NCBI RefSeq assembly: GCF_040717445.1
Contig: NZ_JBFEFL010000001.1
Coordinates: forward strand, 1,364,001-1,428,000
Direction of reading: 5' to 3'
Origin: Qipengyuania sp. JC766
GTDB lineage: Bacteria > Pseudomonadota > Alphaproteobacteria > Sphingomonadales > Sphingomonadaceae
Length of the DNA stretch: 64,000 nucleotides
In this document: piece by piece, positions 28,561-36,709 of the stretch
Layout of the letters: each line of letters begins with the position of its first letter
Position numbering within the stretch: position 1 is the stretch's first letter
The notes under the pieces: generated by a model
What the model saw: the letters and a program-made list of their open reading frames with translations, nothing else
Database searches by the model: none
What the model was told of the DNA's origin: nothing
Program-made: the position numbers and the translations under genes

Positions 28561-29674
28561 ATGCAAGTCATCGCCTATGGCACGGAAAAAGCCAGCGCCT
28601 CTCGGCCCCCTTAAATTCGAGCGGCGCGACGTGCGTGCGGGCGAGATCGGGATCGAGATCAGCCATTGCGGCGTTTGCCATTCCGACCTCCACCAGGCGC
28701 GCGACGACTGGGACAACACCGTCTGGCCCTGCATCCCGGGCCACGAGATCGTGGGCACCGTCACCGAAGTCGGCGAAGGCGTGACCCGCTTCAAGGTCGG
28801 CGACCGGGCGGGCGTTGGCTGCATGGTCAACTCCTGCCAGCAATGCGACCAGTGCAAGATGGGCGAAGAGCAGTATTGCAGCGGCCCGAAGAGCTGCACC
28901 CTTACCTATAACGGCCCCAACAAGCCCGACGGGTCCAACACCTACGGCGGATATTCCACCGCCATCGCGGTCCGCGAGGAATTCGCCCTGACGATCCCGG
29001 AGGCGATCGACAGCGAACATGCCGCCCCGATCCTGTGCGCCGGCATCACGACGTACCAGCCGATGAAGTATTTCGGCCTGAAGGAAGGCATGACGCTGGG
29101 CGTCGCCGGGATCGGCGGGCTCGGCCACATGGCGGTCCAGATCGGCAAGGCGCTGGGCGCGCGCGTCGTCGCGCTGACCACCAGCTCCGAGAAGAAGGAC
29201 GCGATCGCAAAACTGGGCGCGGATGCGGTCATCGACATCCATGACGAAGATGCGATGGAAGAAAACGCGATGACGCTGGACCTGATGGTCAACACCATCC
29301 CCTACAAGCACGACCTCAATCCCTACCTCGCCCTGATGAAGCCGAAGAGCCAGGTCGCGGTGGTCGGCAATTTCCTCGGCTTCGACGATCTCGACACGGC
29401 CACCATGGTGTTCCAGCACGTGGGCGTGACCGGCTCCCTGATCGGCGGGATCGCGGATACGCAGGAAGTGCTGGACCTGTGCGGCAAGCACGGCATTCGC
29501 CCGGAAATCGAGATGATCCGGATGGACGAGATCAACACCGCCTTCGAACGGATGCAGGAGGAAGACGTGCGCTTCCGCCACGTGATCGACATGGCGAGCC
29601 TGCGCGACGATCGCGATGCGGCGGACAAGGCGGTGAAGGTCGCCGATCCCGAGCGCGGCGAAGTGGTCGGCTGA
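28561..29674 (+). CDS. NAD(P)-dependent zinc alcohol dehydrogenase (YahK-like), apparent frameshift near the start
   Basis: Medium-chain dehydrogenase/reductase of the YahK/cinnamyl-alcohol type, which reduces aldehydes with NADPH. Catalytic zinc ligands are Cys in HCGVCHSDLH, His and Glu in PGHEIVGTV, and a distal Cys in ILCAGITTYQP; four Cys in CQQCDQCKMGEEQYC hold the structural zinc; the Rossmann motif is GIGGLGHMAVQ. The ATG at 28561 has AAGGA about 10 bases upstream and encodes MQVIAYGTEK, the expected first strand, but this frame ends at TAA 28612. The rest of the enzyme is one frame over, reachable by removing one A from the run at 28586-28590. If the sequence is right, translation must begin at ATG 28577 (MARKKPAPLG) without a good ribosome site, giving 365 residues. 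Confidence 0.85.
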
Positions 29675-29852
29675 CGACAGGCCGGGGCGCGGCGGCAACG
29701 AAAGGCTGTCCTACAGCCTGCGGATCGTGCGATAGGGCCGCCATGATCCGCATTCCGCCCCGCCCCCTGCCCGCTGCGTTCCGGGTCAGGAAAGCCTCCC
29801 TCTTTTCTACCCTTGGACAGCGGTCCATGCGGTCCATGTCTGTGTCTTCGCG

Positions 29853-30602
29853 GTGACACTCGTCCTCGCAACCCACGCGCCGGCGGACCCCGATTCGGTC
29901 GAGCCGGAGATCTTCGCCTCCATCCAGGGGGAAGGCCCCAGCATCGGCCGGCCGGTGGTGTTCGTGCGCCTCTCGCGCTGCAACCTCTCCTGCGTGTGGT
30001 GCGATACGGCCTATACCTGGCACTTCGAAGGCGACGAGCGCCCGCACAGCGCGGGCCTCACCTTCGATCGCAAGCGCAACCAGGTGAAGCTGTCGCCCGA
30101 AGACGTGGCCCAGCGCGTCCGCGACCTAGGCCATCCGCATATTGTGCTGACCGGCGGGGAGCCGATGCTGCAGGCGAATGCGCTGGCGGACATGCTCGAC
30201 CTGCTGCCCGACCATACGGTGGAAGTGGAAACCAATGGCAGCGTCACGCCCTCGCCCCGGCTGGACGTGCGGATCGACCAGTTCAATGTCAGCCCCAAGC
30301 TCGCGCATAGCGGGAACCCTGCGGACCTCGCTCTGGTGCCCGAACGTCTGGATGCCTTCGCCACCGACGGGCGCGCCTTCTTCAAGTTCGTGATCGCCGA
30401 ACCGGCGGATCTCGACGAGGTGCTGGCTTTGCGCGACCGCTACCGCTTCCGGCCCGGCCACGTGTTCCTGATGCCCGAAGGCACCGACAGCGCGACCCTG
30501 CGCCGCCGGATGGAATGGCTCGCGCCGCTATGCCTGGAACACGGCTTCCGCCTGTCAGACCGGATGCACATCCACCTCTACGGCGATACGCGCGGGACCT
30601 GA
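29853..30602 (+). CDS. queE: 7-carboxy-7-deazaguanine synthase
   Basis: 249-residue radical-SAM enzyme that contracts the ring of carboxytetrahydropterin to 7-carboxy-7-deazaguanine, a step to queuosine. The [4Fe-4S] cysteines are Cys43, Cys47 and Cys50 in SRCNLSCVWCDT. FASIQGEGPSIGRP is the QueE substrate loop and VLTGGEPMLQ the SAM-binding GGE motif. The start is GTG at 29853 with a weak ribosome site; no in-frame ATG precedes it. queC and queD are not in the window. Confidence 0.95.
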   Translation: MTLVLATHAPADPDSVEPEIFASIQGEGPSIGRPVVFVRLSRCNLSCVWCDTAYTWHFEGDERPHSAGLTFDRKRNQVKLSPEDVAQRVRDLGHPHIVLTGGEPMLQANALADMLDLLPDHTVEVETNGSVTPSPRLDVRIDQFNVSPKLAHSGNPADLALVPERLDAFATDGRAFFKFVIAEPADLDEVLALRDRYRFRPGHVFLMPEGTDSATLRRRMEWLAPLCLEHGFRLSDRMHIHLYGDTRGT

Positions 30603-30612
30603 CGGCGGTCCG

Positions 30613-32304
30613 TCAGACTCCCTGCGCGCGCCAGCGCTGGACGGTGCGGTAGACCGCTTCCTCCTCGCCGCCGCTCTTGCTCCAGAGGTCGACGAAGCTG
30701 GGATCCTCGGAAGCCGGTCGCTTGACCTCCTCCAGGTTGTCGAAGGAAACGCGGATGGGAATGGCAACGCCCTCGCCGCAGATGATGCACTCGCGGTTGC
30801 GCAGCGCGGGAATGCTGTCGAGGAACCCGCGCGATCCTTCGGGCATGGCGGCCTTCACGAAAGCCTGGTCGCGATCGTTGTTGAGACGCATGGAGATGAT
30901 CGTGCCGCACTGCGACAGCACGCCCTCTGCAAGGTCGGACGGGCGCTGGGTGATGAGGCCCAGGCTGATGCCGTACTTGCGGCCTTCCTTGGCGATCCGG
31001 CTGAGGATATTTCCTACGCTGGAGCCTTCCGCGTTCTTCTCGCTCGGCACGTACCGGTGCGCTTCCTCGCACACCAGCAGGATCGGCCGCGTCTTCTCGT
31101 CCCGCCCCCAGATCGCGAAGTCGAACACCAGCCGGCTAAGCACCGCCACCACCGTGCTGGTGATGTCGGACGGCACGCCGGACACATCGATGATGGAGAT
31201 CGGCTTGCCCTCGCCCGGCATGCGGAAAATCTTGGAGATGAACTCCGCCATCGTGTCGCCCACCAGCATGCCCGAGAACATGAACTGGTAGCGCGGATCT
31301 CCTTTGATCTCGTCCAGCTTGTTCTTGATCCGCATGTAGGGCGCGGAACTGGTCGCCTTGTCCAGCTTGCCCATCTCGTCCTGGATCTTGTTGGACAGGT
31401 CGGAAAGCAGGTAGGGGACCGGGCTGTCGACGGTGATCTTGCCCATCGTCTCGGCCAGCCGGTTGCGGTTGCGCGCATGCAGCAGGCACTTGGCGAGGAT
31501 GTCCGCATCGACCTGCCGTTCGTTGCCGGTGCTGGTCAGGAGCACTTCGCAATGCTCCTCGAAGTTCATCAGCCAGTACGGCATCTGCAGGTTCGACACG
31601 TCGAAGATCTTGCCGGTGGTCTTGAACGCCGCCGAATATTCTCCGTGCGGGTCGATCATGACCACGTGCCCTTCGGGCGCCGCCTCGCAGATCCGGTGAA
31701 GGATAAGCGCGGCACTGGTGGATTTGCCGGTACCGGTGGATCCCAGGAGCGCGAAATGCTTGCCGAGCATCGCGTCGATATAGATGCCCGCCCGGATATC
31801 CCGCGTGGGATAGACGGTGCCGACCTGGATGTTCGCGCGGCCGTCGCTGGCGTAGATCTGCTTGAGGTCGGGCGTCGTCGCCGGATAGACCAGCGCACCC
31901 GGCACGGGATAGCGCGTCACACCGCGGCGGAAGCCGTGGATGCGCCCGGTCAGTTTCTCTTCCTGACCCTCGCCCAGGAAGTCGATATTCGCGATGATCG
32001 AGCCTCCCGCGCGGCGGTCCTGCTTCTGGTTGCGCACATTGGCGAGAAGCCAGCTGTTGCCGACGCGGATCTTGATCTGGCTGCCCACCTGCCCGGCGAG
32101 AGCGATTGAAGGATCCTCGTCCTGGATGCATTCGTTGAGGCGTTCCAAGTCGATCGCGATCTGCGATCCGGAGCCGGCGATTTCCAGCACGACGCCGATC
32201 GGCAGCGTCGCGTTGTCCTGCTTCGCCGCGGGCCGCGGCGCGGCCTGCTGTCCGCCGAGCGGCTGCGGCTGGCGACGGAAATCCGCATTGGTCATGTCAT
32301 TCAT
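30613..32304 (-). CDS. HerA-like P-loop ATPase with HAS-barrel domain
   Basis: 563 residues of the HerA/FtsK superfamily (DUF87). An N-terminal HAS-barrel domain occupies about 30-160 (PIGVVLEIAGSGSQIAIDLE ... GRIHGFRRGVTRYPVPG). Walker A is GSTGTGKST, Walker B region ILLVCEEAHRYVPS, and the arginine/sensor part LGLITQRPSDLAEGVLSQC. Archaeal HerA works with the nuclease NurA in DNA-end resection; no NurA-like gene lies beside it, so its partner and job here are unknown. It is present as a lone gene, next to queE (tail to tail). Confidence 0.85.
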   Translation of the reverse strand: MNDMTNADFRRQPQPLGGQQAAPRPAAKQDNATLPIGVVLEIAGSGSQIAIDLERLNECIQDEDPSIALAGQVGSQIKIRVGNSWLLANVRNQKQDRRAGGSIIANIDFLGEGQEEKLTGRIHGFRRGVTRYPVPGALVYPATTPDLKQIYASDGRANIQVGTVYPTRDIRAGIYIDAMLGKHFALLGSTGTGKSTSAALILHRICEAAPEGHVVMIDPHGEYSAAFKTTGKIFDVSNLQMPYWLMNFEEHCEVLLTSTGNERQVDADILAKCLLHARNRNRLAETMGKITVDSPVPYLLSDLSNKIQDEMGKLDKATSSAPYMRIKNKLDEIKGDPRYQFMFSGMLVGDTMAEFISKIFRMPGEGKPISIIDVSGVPSDITSTVVAVLSRLVFDFAIWGRDEKTRPILLVCEEAHRYVPSEKNAEGSSVGNILSRIAKEGRKYGISLGLITQRPSDLAEGVLSQCGTIISMRLNNDRDQAFVKAAMPEGSRGFLDSIPALRNRECIICGEGVAIPIRVSFDNLEEVKRPASEDPSFVDLWSKSGGEEEAVYRTVQRWRAQGV

Positions 32305-32390
32305 GTAGAAAGCCCCGAAACCCCTGAATTCACACGGGAGCGGGACTGCCCGAAATGGGTTAATTTCGGGTCAACCGGGAAACGCCGACC

Positions 32391-33146
32391 TCAGATCAGC
32401 GCGAACAAGCGACCAGCCAGCCATCCCATCAGGATCGAAAGCGAGACGGCAAGGAGTCCGTACAGCAGCGACTGGTCCTGCGAGAAAGTTTCCACGAACC
32501 GTTCGAAGCCGACCTTGCGTACTTCCACGTCGGCAACCGCACTGGCGATGACGCGTCCTCGCGAAACCGCAAACGTTTCCGCTGTATATTCGCCGGTCTG
32601 CACGTTGGACGGCAGGGCGATGCGTGCCTGGTAGAGGACCTGCTCGCTCAGCTCGACCCCGTTCGTGTCTTCCTTGTAAAGCCCCTGCCGGCGGCGGAGA
32701 TCGACAAGCCCCGCACTGAAGCGCGACTGCACTTCCGGCTCGATCGCTCCGCTCGGCGACAGCTGGATGAAGTCCAGACCGAATTCGTAGATCGCCGCCG
32801 TCCGAGCGTCGACGATCTCCTCGATCGGACGGGAAGACGCCATGGCGAAATAGGAGGGCGCGGACCGGAACGCTGTGCTCTCCGCATTCATCCAGATGCC
32901 GCCGATCTGCTCCTTCTCCCGCACCCGGATGGGCTCCGCCGGGCCCTTGAGAATGACGACGATATCGTACTCGCGGCTGGCACGGGCACCGTCCGGATCG
33001 AGGATAGCGCCGAACAGGAGGAGTTCGGTCCCCGTGAAGCCCTGGCGCACCTGCACCTCGCTCTGCGAAACCTCGGGCACCAGGATCGGTTCGCGCTGTC
33101 CCGTCAGCGCGAAGAAGGCCAGGAGGCAGAGAACGAACCGCGTCAC
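32391..33146 (-). CDS. TIGR02186-type membrane protein with N-terminal signal
   Basis: 251 residues. Signal/anchor FVLCLLAFFALTGQ at the start, a beta-rich external domain (PEVSQSEVQVRQGFTGTELL, YDIVVILKGPAEPIRVREKE, GIWMNAES), and a C-terminal membrane helix LLYGLLAVSLSILMGWLAG followed by RLFALI. This matches the TIGR02186 family, which sits next to TauE/SafE exporters in alphaproteobacteria. It starts at GTG 33146, overlapping the exporter stop (GTGA). Function is unknown; partner of the exporter is a fair inference. Confidence 0.75.
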   Translation of the reverse strand: MTRFVLCLLAFFALTGQREPILVPEVSQSEVQVRQGFTGTELLLFGAILDPDGARASREYDIVVILKGPAEPIRVREKEQIGGIWMNAESTAFRSAPSYFAMASSRPIEEIVDARTAAIYEFGLDFIQLSPSGAIEPEVQSRFSAGLVDLRRRQGLYKEDTNGVELSEQVLYQARIALPSNVQTGEYTAETFAVSRGRVIASAVADVEVRKVGFERFVETFSQDQSLLYGLLAVSLSILMGWLAGRLFALI

Positions 33147-34057
33147 AGTCCGCTCACCGAAAAGATTTCGTCCGGCTGGTAACTGAGGCCGACCAGCATG
33201 CGGATCGCAACCGCCAGAACGATCGCCGCAAGAATGACCCGCAGGACTTCCGGCCGGGCCTTCTGCGCCAGCTGCGTCCCGATTTGCGCTCCGGACACCG
33301 ATCCCAGAAGGAGAAGCGCCGCCAGCACGATGTCGACCGCCTGCGTCGTCAGCGCATGGACCATCGTCGCCACCATGGTCACGGCCATGATCTGGAACAG
33401 GGACGTACCGACAACCACGCCTGCGCTCATCCCGATGATGTAGAGCATGGCGGGCACCAGGATGAAGCCGCCGCCGACCCCCATCAGCATGGTTAGTATG
33501 CCCACGACGGTTCCTAGGATAAGGGGAGCGAGCGGGGAAATGTAGAGGCCCGAGCCGTAGAACCTCCACCGGAGCGGCAGCATCGCAACGAGGCGGTGGT
33601 GGCGTCTCTTCGCTGCCTTGCGTGTCACGCCATCCTGCGGAGGTCTCAGTGCGGTAATCGCTTCGCGCAGCATCAGCGACCCGATCGTCCCAAGCAGCAC
33701 GACGTAGAGGATCGAGATGACCACATCGATCTGGCCGATGGACTCGAAGAACCGGAACAGAAGCGAGCCGATGATGGCCCCCACGACGCCGCCGGCAATC
33801 ATCACGCCGCCCATCTTGAAATCGACACCCTTGCGGCGCGCGTGGGCGAAGACACCGGAAATGCTGGCGCCCGTCACCTGCGTGGAAGCGGAGGCCGCTG
33901 CCACGGTCGGGGGTATGCCGGAAAAGATGAGCAAGGGCGTGGTCAGGAACCCGCCGCCCACACCGAAGAGCCCGGACAAGAGACCGGTCAGGCCACCGAG
34001 CGCGATGATCCACAGGCCATTGACCGATAGGTTCGCGATCGGGAGGTAGACGTCCAT
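33143..34057 (-). CDS. TauE/SafE family sulfite/organosulfonate exporter
   Basis: 304-residue inner-membrane protein with two homologous halves, each with the family's glycine-rich helix-loop: LLSGLFGVGGGFLTTPLLI and GILTMLMGVGGGFILVPAML. About eight helices are visible. The family exports sulfite, sulfoacetate or related anions. The ATG at 34057 begins MDVYLPIANLSV. It is co-transcribed with the TIGR02186 gene downstream. Confidence 0.9.
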   Translation of the reverse strand: MDVYLPIANLSVNGLWIIALGGLTGLLSGLFGVGGGFLTTPLLIFSGIPPTVAAASASTQVTGASISGVFAHARRKGVDFKMGGVMIAGGVVGAIIGSLLFRFFESIGQIDVVISILYVVLLGTIGSLMLREAITALRPPQDGVTRKAAKRRHHRLVAMLPLRWRFYGSGLYISPLAPLILGTVVGILTMLMGVGGGFILVPAMLYIIGMSAGVVVGTSLFQIMAVTMVATMVHALTTQAVDIVLAALLLLGSVSGAQIGTQLAQKARPEVLRVILAAIVLAVAIRMLVGLSYQPDEIFSVSGL

Positions 34058-34107
34058 TGTGCATCGCACCCTAGCGGAGCTGGCGCGGCGGCAAAAGGCG
34101 TCGAAAC

Positions 34108-35232
34108 TCAGAATCCGGTAGAAAGGGTCAGCGCCGCTCCCGAACCCGGTTCCGCATTGCCTGCGACCTTGAAACGATAGTCCAGGGACAGCCGGACAGG
34201 CACATTTACGACGCGTCCTTCCAACGTGGCCGTTGGCCCGGCCGTGACGATATTGACGTCGCGCTGCGCTCCGCCCCAGGCCCCGCCGCCCAGCCTGAGA
34301 CTTGCGCCTCCGACCTGCGCCAGTTCACGTTCCAGCCGAACCTGACCATCCACGAAGCCGGTTGCGAAATCGCCGGCCACGTACCCCGCCTGCACATACG
34401 CCTCTCCGCGCACATTGAGCGGCAAACGAAAGGGCGGGAGTTCGGTCACGGCGAGAACCGCAGGTCGCAGTTCCGCGCCGTTCCCATCCTCCCTGACGCG
34501 AAGCTCGACCTGCGTCCTTATCGGGATATCCGGGACCGGTCGTCCCGAGACGCCCAACGCAACTTCCGGATAGCGCGGTGTATTGAGAGCGCTGGTCGCT
34601 CTCAAATAGGCGTCGGTGGAGTGTCGGTCGGACAGATCGAAGCGACGGCGCAGGACCGCGCCTGCCTGACTGCGCCCGTAGCTCGGCAGCGTCGCGGCCT
34701 GCGACACATTGCCGCCATCACGCAGAAAGAGCCATGCACCGAGGCTCCATCGCTTCGCCGCGTAATCCGCGGGCTTGGCCGAGGCGCTTCGAACATACCT
34801 GTCCGGAGCGCTCTCCGCTGAACCGCCATCGATTGCCGAACCGCCCCCAATGCGAATTGCGGGTGCATTTGTGATGGCTTCTGTGTCCATTTTTTCGCTC
34901 GGGAGATAGCGGAGCTCGGCGTACACGCCATCCTCTCCGAAGGGACGCACCATATTGCGTCGCCAGTTCTCCAGCCGTGCGACTGACCGATGCGGCGTCT
35001 GCACGGAAGTATTCGGTTCGGCCGACTGCCACGCATCGAAGGCCGGAATGTCGCGATCGCCGCTGGAAACCTCTCCCCCTTTCTGCGGCGTCGATGCAAG
35101 GAATACATCGTCCTGCACCTGTAAGGGGAATGGCGATTGCCAGAACGCCGCTCTGACGGCTGCCCATGCGGCGATCAGCGCAAACAGCGCGACGACGGGC
35201 TGGCCCCTGCGTCCCGGAACGGCGCCGGTCAC
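34108..35232 (-). CDS. Probable outer-membrane beta-barrel protein, NfrA/YaiO-like, paired with a glycosyltransferase
   Basis: 374 residues. One hydrophobic segment near the N-terminus (VVALFALIAAWAAVRAAF) acts as signal or anchor. The C-terminal ~250 residues show alternating amphipathic strands (VELRVREDGNGAELRPAVL, GEAYVQAGYVAGDFATGFVDG, RLSLDYRFKVAG) and the chain ends in Phe (LTLSTGF), the outer-membrane insertion signal. GTG 35232 overlaps the stop of the glycosyltransferase gene by 4 bases. The pairing recalls the C-terminal barrel of NfrA beside NfrB, but length is far shorter than full NfrA and no TPR repeats are seen. Function inferred. Confidence 0.55.
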   Translation of the reverse strand: MTGAVPGRRGQPVVALFALIAAWAAVRAAFWQSPFPLQVQDDVFLASTPQKGGEVSSGDRDIPAFDAWQSAEPNTSVQTPHRSVARLENWRRNMVRPFGEDGVYAELRYLPSEKMDTEAITNAPAIRIGGGSAIDGGSAESAPDRYVRSASAKPADYAAKRWSLGAWLFLRDGGNVSQAATLPSYGRSQAGAVLRRRFDLSDRHSTDAYLRATSALNTPRYPEVALGVSGRPVPDIPIRTQVELRVREDGNGAELRPAVLAVTELPPFRLPLNVRGEAYVQAGYVAGDFATGFVDGQVRLERELAQVGGASLRLGGGAWGGAQRDVNIVTAGPTATLEGRVVNVPVRLSLDYRFKVAGNAEPGSGAALTLSTGF

Positions 35233-36614
35233 GTCGAACGTTCCTCGTAAAGGGCCGCGGCGGGATGGATCGGATGATCCGTCTTGTCCCATGCCGGAGG
35301 CTTCCCGGTCAGCGACCGAAGATAGGCCGTGAATGCCTTGCGCCCGGCCAGTATGGCGATGAAGTTGCTGACGGGTATCCGCGCGATCGATCTCACGCCT
35401 TCGCGCCATCCGAACAAGTTCGCCGTGAAGCCGAAGCGCCAGATCGCGCGCCAAAATAGCGCGGCCAGATTGAGCCAGAGGACCGTCTCCAATAGGGGAC
35501 TGATCGGAGGGGGATCCACAAGATCGAACCATACCGCCAATACGCTCGTGGAACCTGTCACGACCAGTAGATAACCCAGGAACAATACGAGTGCCGCAAA
35601 GGGACCGCGCCGGTCCCTCAGCCGCATCCAGATTTCTGCAGGCTGCCAGCTCCAGCCGAGCCGGTCCCAGCCCTGGAACGCGATGCCATGTATCCAGCGG
35701 GTCTTTTGCCGGATCGACTGATCCAGGTCCGACGGGAAATAGGCGCGCGTCGCGATCAATCGGCCTGTTTCGTCACGCGCACGGACGAACCGCCCCCTCT
35801 CGCCCGTCCGGGCAAGCCCGAGGCCGAGCTCGTAATCCTCCGTGAGGCACTGGCTCGCGAAAGGCTCTCCATCGCGCGCCAGCCGATCGAGATGGTCCCT
35901 TGTTATCGCGCATCCCACGCCGGCAAGCGGGATCGCCGTACCCAGAAGTTCCCTGACAGGCATTGCCCGGCCATGGGCTTCCGCGAACTCCTCGCTGTAA
36001 TGGCTCCCGACCCAGCGGGAGCCGGCTTGCGGCATGGCGATAACCGGCAATTGCGCGAGCGCCGCCCCCTCGAGAGAGGTCTCGAGCAGGACGAGGCCGG
36101 CCGGGTCGATCATGTCTTCGGCATCGTGCAGGATGACGAACCGGACCTTGGTTCCGGAGGCTTCTTCGTCCGAGACGAGCGACCGATAAAGGCAGTTAAG
36201 GCAGTCGGCCTTCGTCGTCGGTCCATCGGCATCATGGACGACGATCCTTACGCGCGGGTCCGCGCCCGCGGCTTTGGTCGCCTGCTCGAGGGTGGCCAGA
36301 TCGTTCCGGTAAACGCCTACAAAGACCCGCAGTGCCGACTGCGGCCAGGCTTGCAGCATGTGCCCTAGCATGGCCGCAATGACTCGTTCCTCCTGCCAAG
36401 CGGGCACGAAAACCGCTACGGGGCCCTGCAAGGGACGCTCATTGTTCGACGATCGAAACTCGCGCGGTTTCAGCCGGCCGGTCAGTTTCAGCCAGATCCA
36501 GCAGAGGTCCATCGCGATCTCGTCGACCGCGCCGATCAGGAAGAAAATACCCGCGAAGAGGAAAAGCTCGTGCTGCACCAGCACGAACCATTCCCACAAT
36601 GAGAACTCCGTCAT
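35229..36614 (-). CDS. Membrane-bound family 2 glycosyltransferase, NfrB-like
   Basis: 461 residues. An N-terminal helix (LFLFAGIFFLIGAVDEIAM), a GT-A catalytic domain (VAVFVPAWQEERVIAAML, the DxD-type 'VILHDAEDMIDP', the acceptor/base region TEDYELGLGL and the QxxRW-type QKTRWIHG), then three or more C-terminal helices (ALVLFLGYLLVVTGSTSVLAVW, LLETVLWLNLAALFW). The Q-x-x-R-W motif marks processive or polymer-forming synthases. FQGWDRLGW and the DxDE-like pattern match the cytoplasmic part of NfrB. No c-di-GMP-binding domain is attached, unlike full NfrB. Confidence 0.8.
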   Translation of the reverse strand: MTEFSLWEWFVLVQHELFLFAGIFFLIGAVDEIAMDLCWIWLKLTGRLKPREFRSSNNERPLQGPVAVFVPAWQEERVIAAMLGHMLQAWPQSALRVFVGVYRNDLATLEQATKAAGADPRVRIVVHDADGPTTKADCLNCLYRSLVSDEEASGTKVRFVILHDAEDMIDPAGLVLLETSLEGAALAQLPVIAMPQAGSRWVGSHYSEEFAEAHGRAMPVRELLGTAIPLAGVGCAITRDHLDRLARDGEPFASQCLTEDYELGLGLARTGERGRFVRARDETGRLIATRAYFPSDLDQSIRQKTRWIHGIAFQGWDRLGWSWQPAEIWMRLRDRRGPFAALVLFLGYLLVVTGSTSVLAVWFDLVDPPPISPLLETVLWLNLAALFWRAIWRFGFTANLFGWREGVRSIARIPVSNFIAILAGRKAFTAYLRSLTGKPPAWDKTDHPIHPAAALYEERST

Positions 36615-36709
36615 TTCAGAAAATCGCGCCCCCGTGATCCCCAACCGCCTTCTACCATCAGATTGAGCAGTTGCAACGGGAAGGAAATTGCGAAAGAGGG
36701 GGCCGAACC

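Noticed and set aside
29703-29719. Hairpin AGGCTGT-CCT-ACAGCCT after the alcohol dehydrogenase, and a preQ1 riboswitch before queE
   Set aside because: The hairpin has no T-tract, and no preQ1 motif was seen in the 178-bp gap.
32349-32370. Inverted repeat CCCGAAAT / ATTTCGGG before the HerA-like gene
   Set aside because: Eight-base stem with no T-tract on either strand; could be a weak terminator or operator but cannot be supported.
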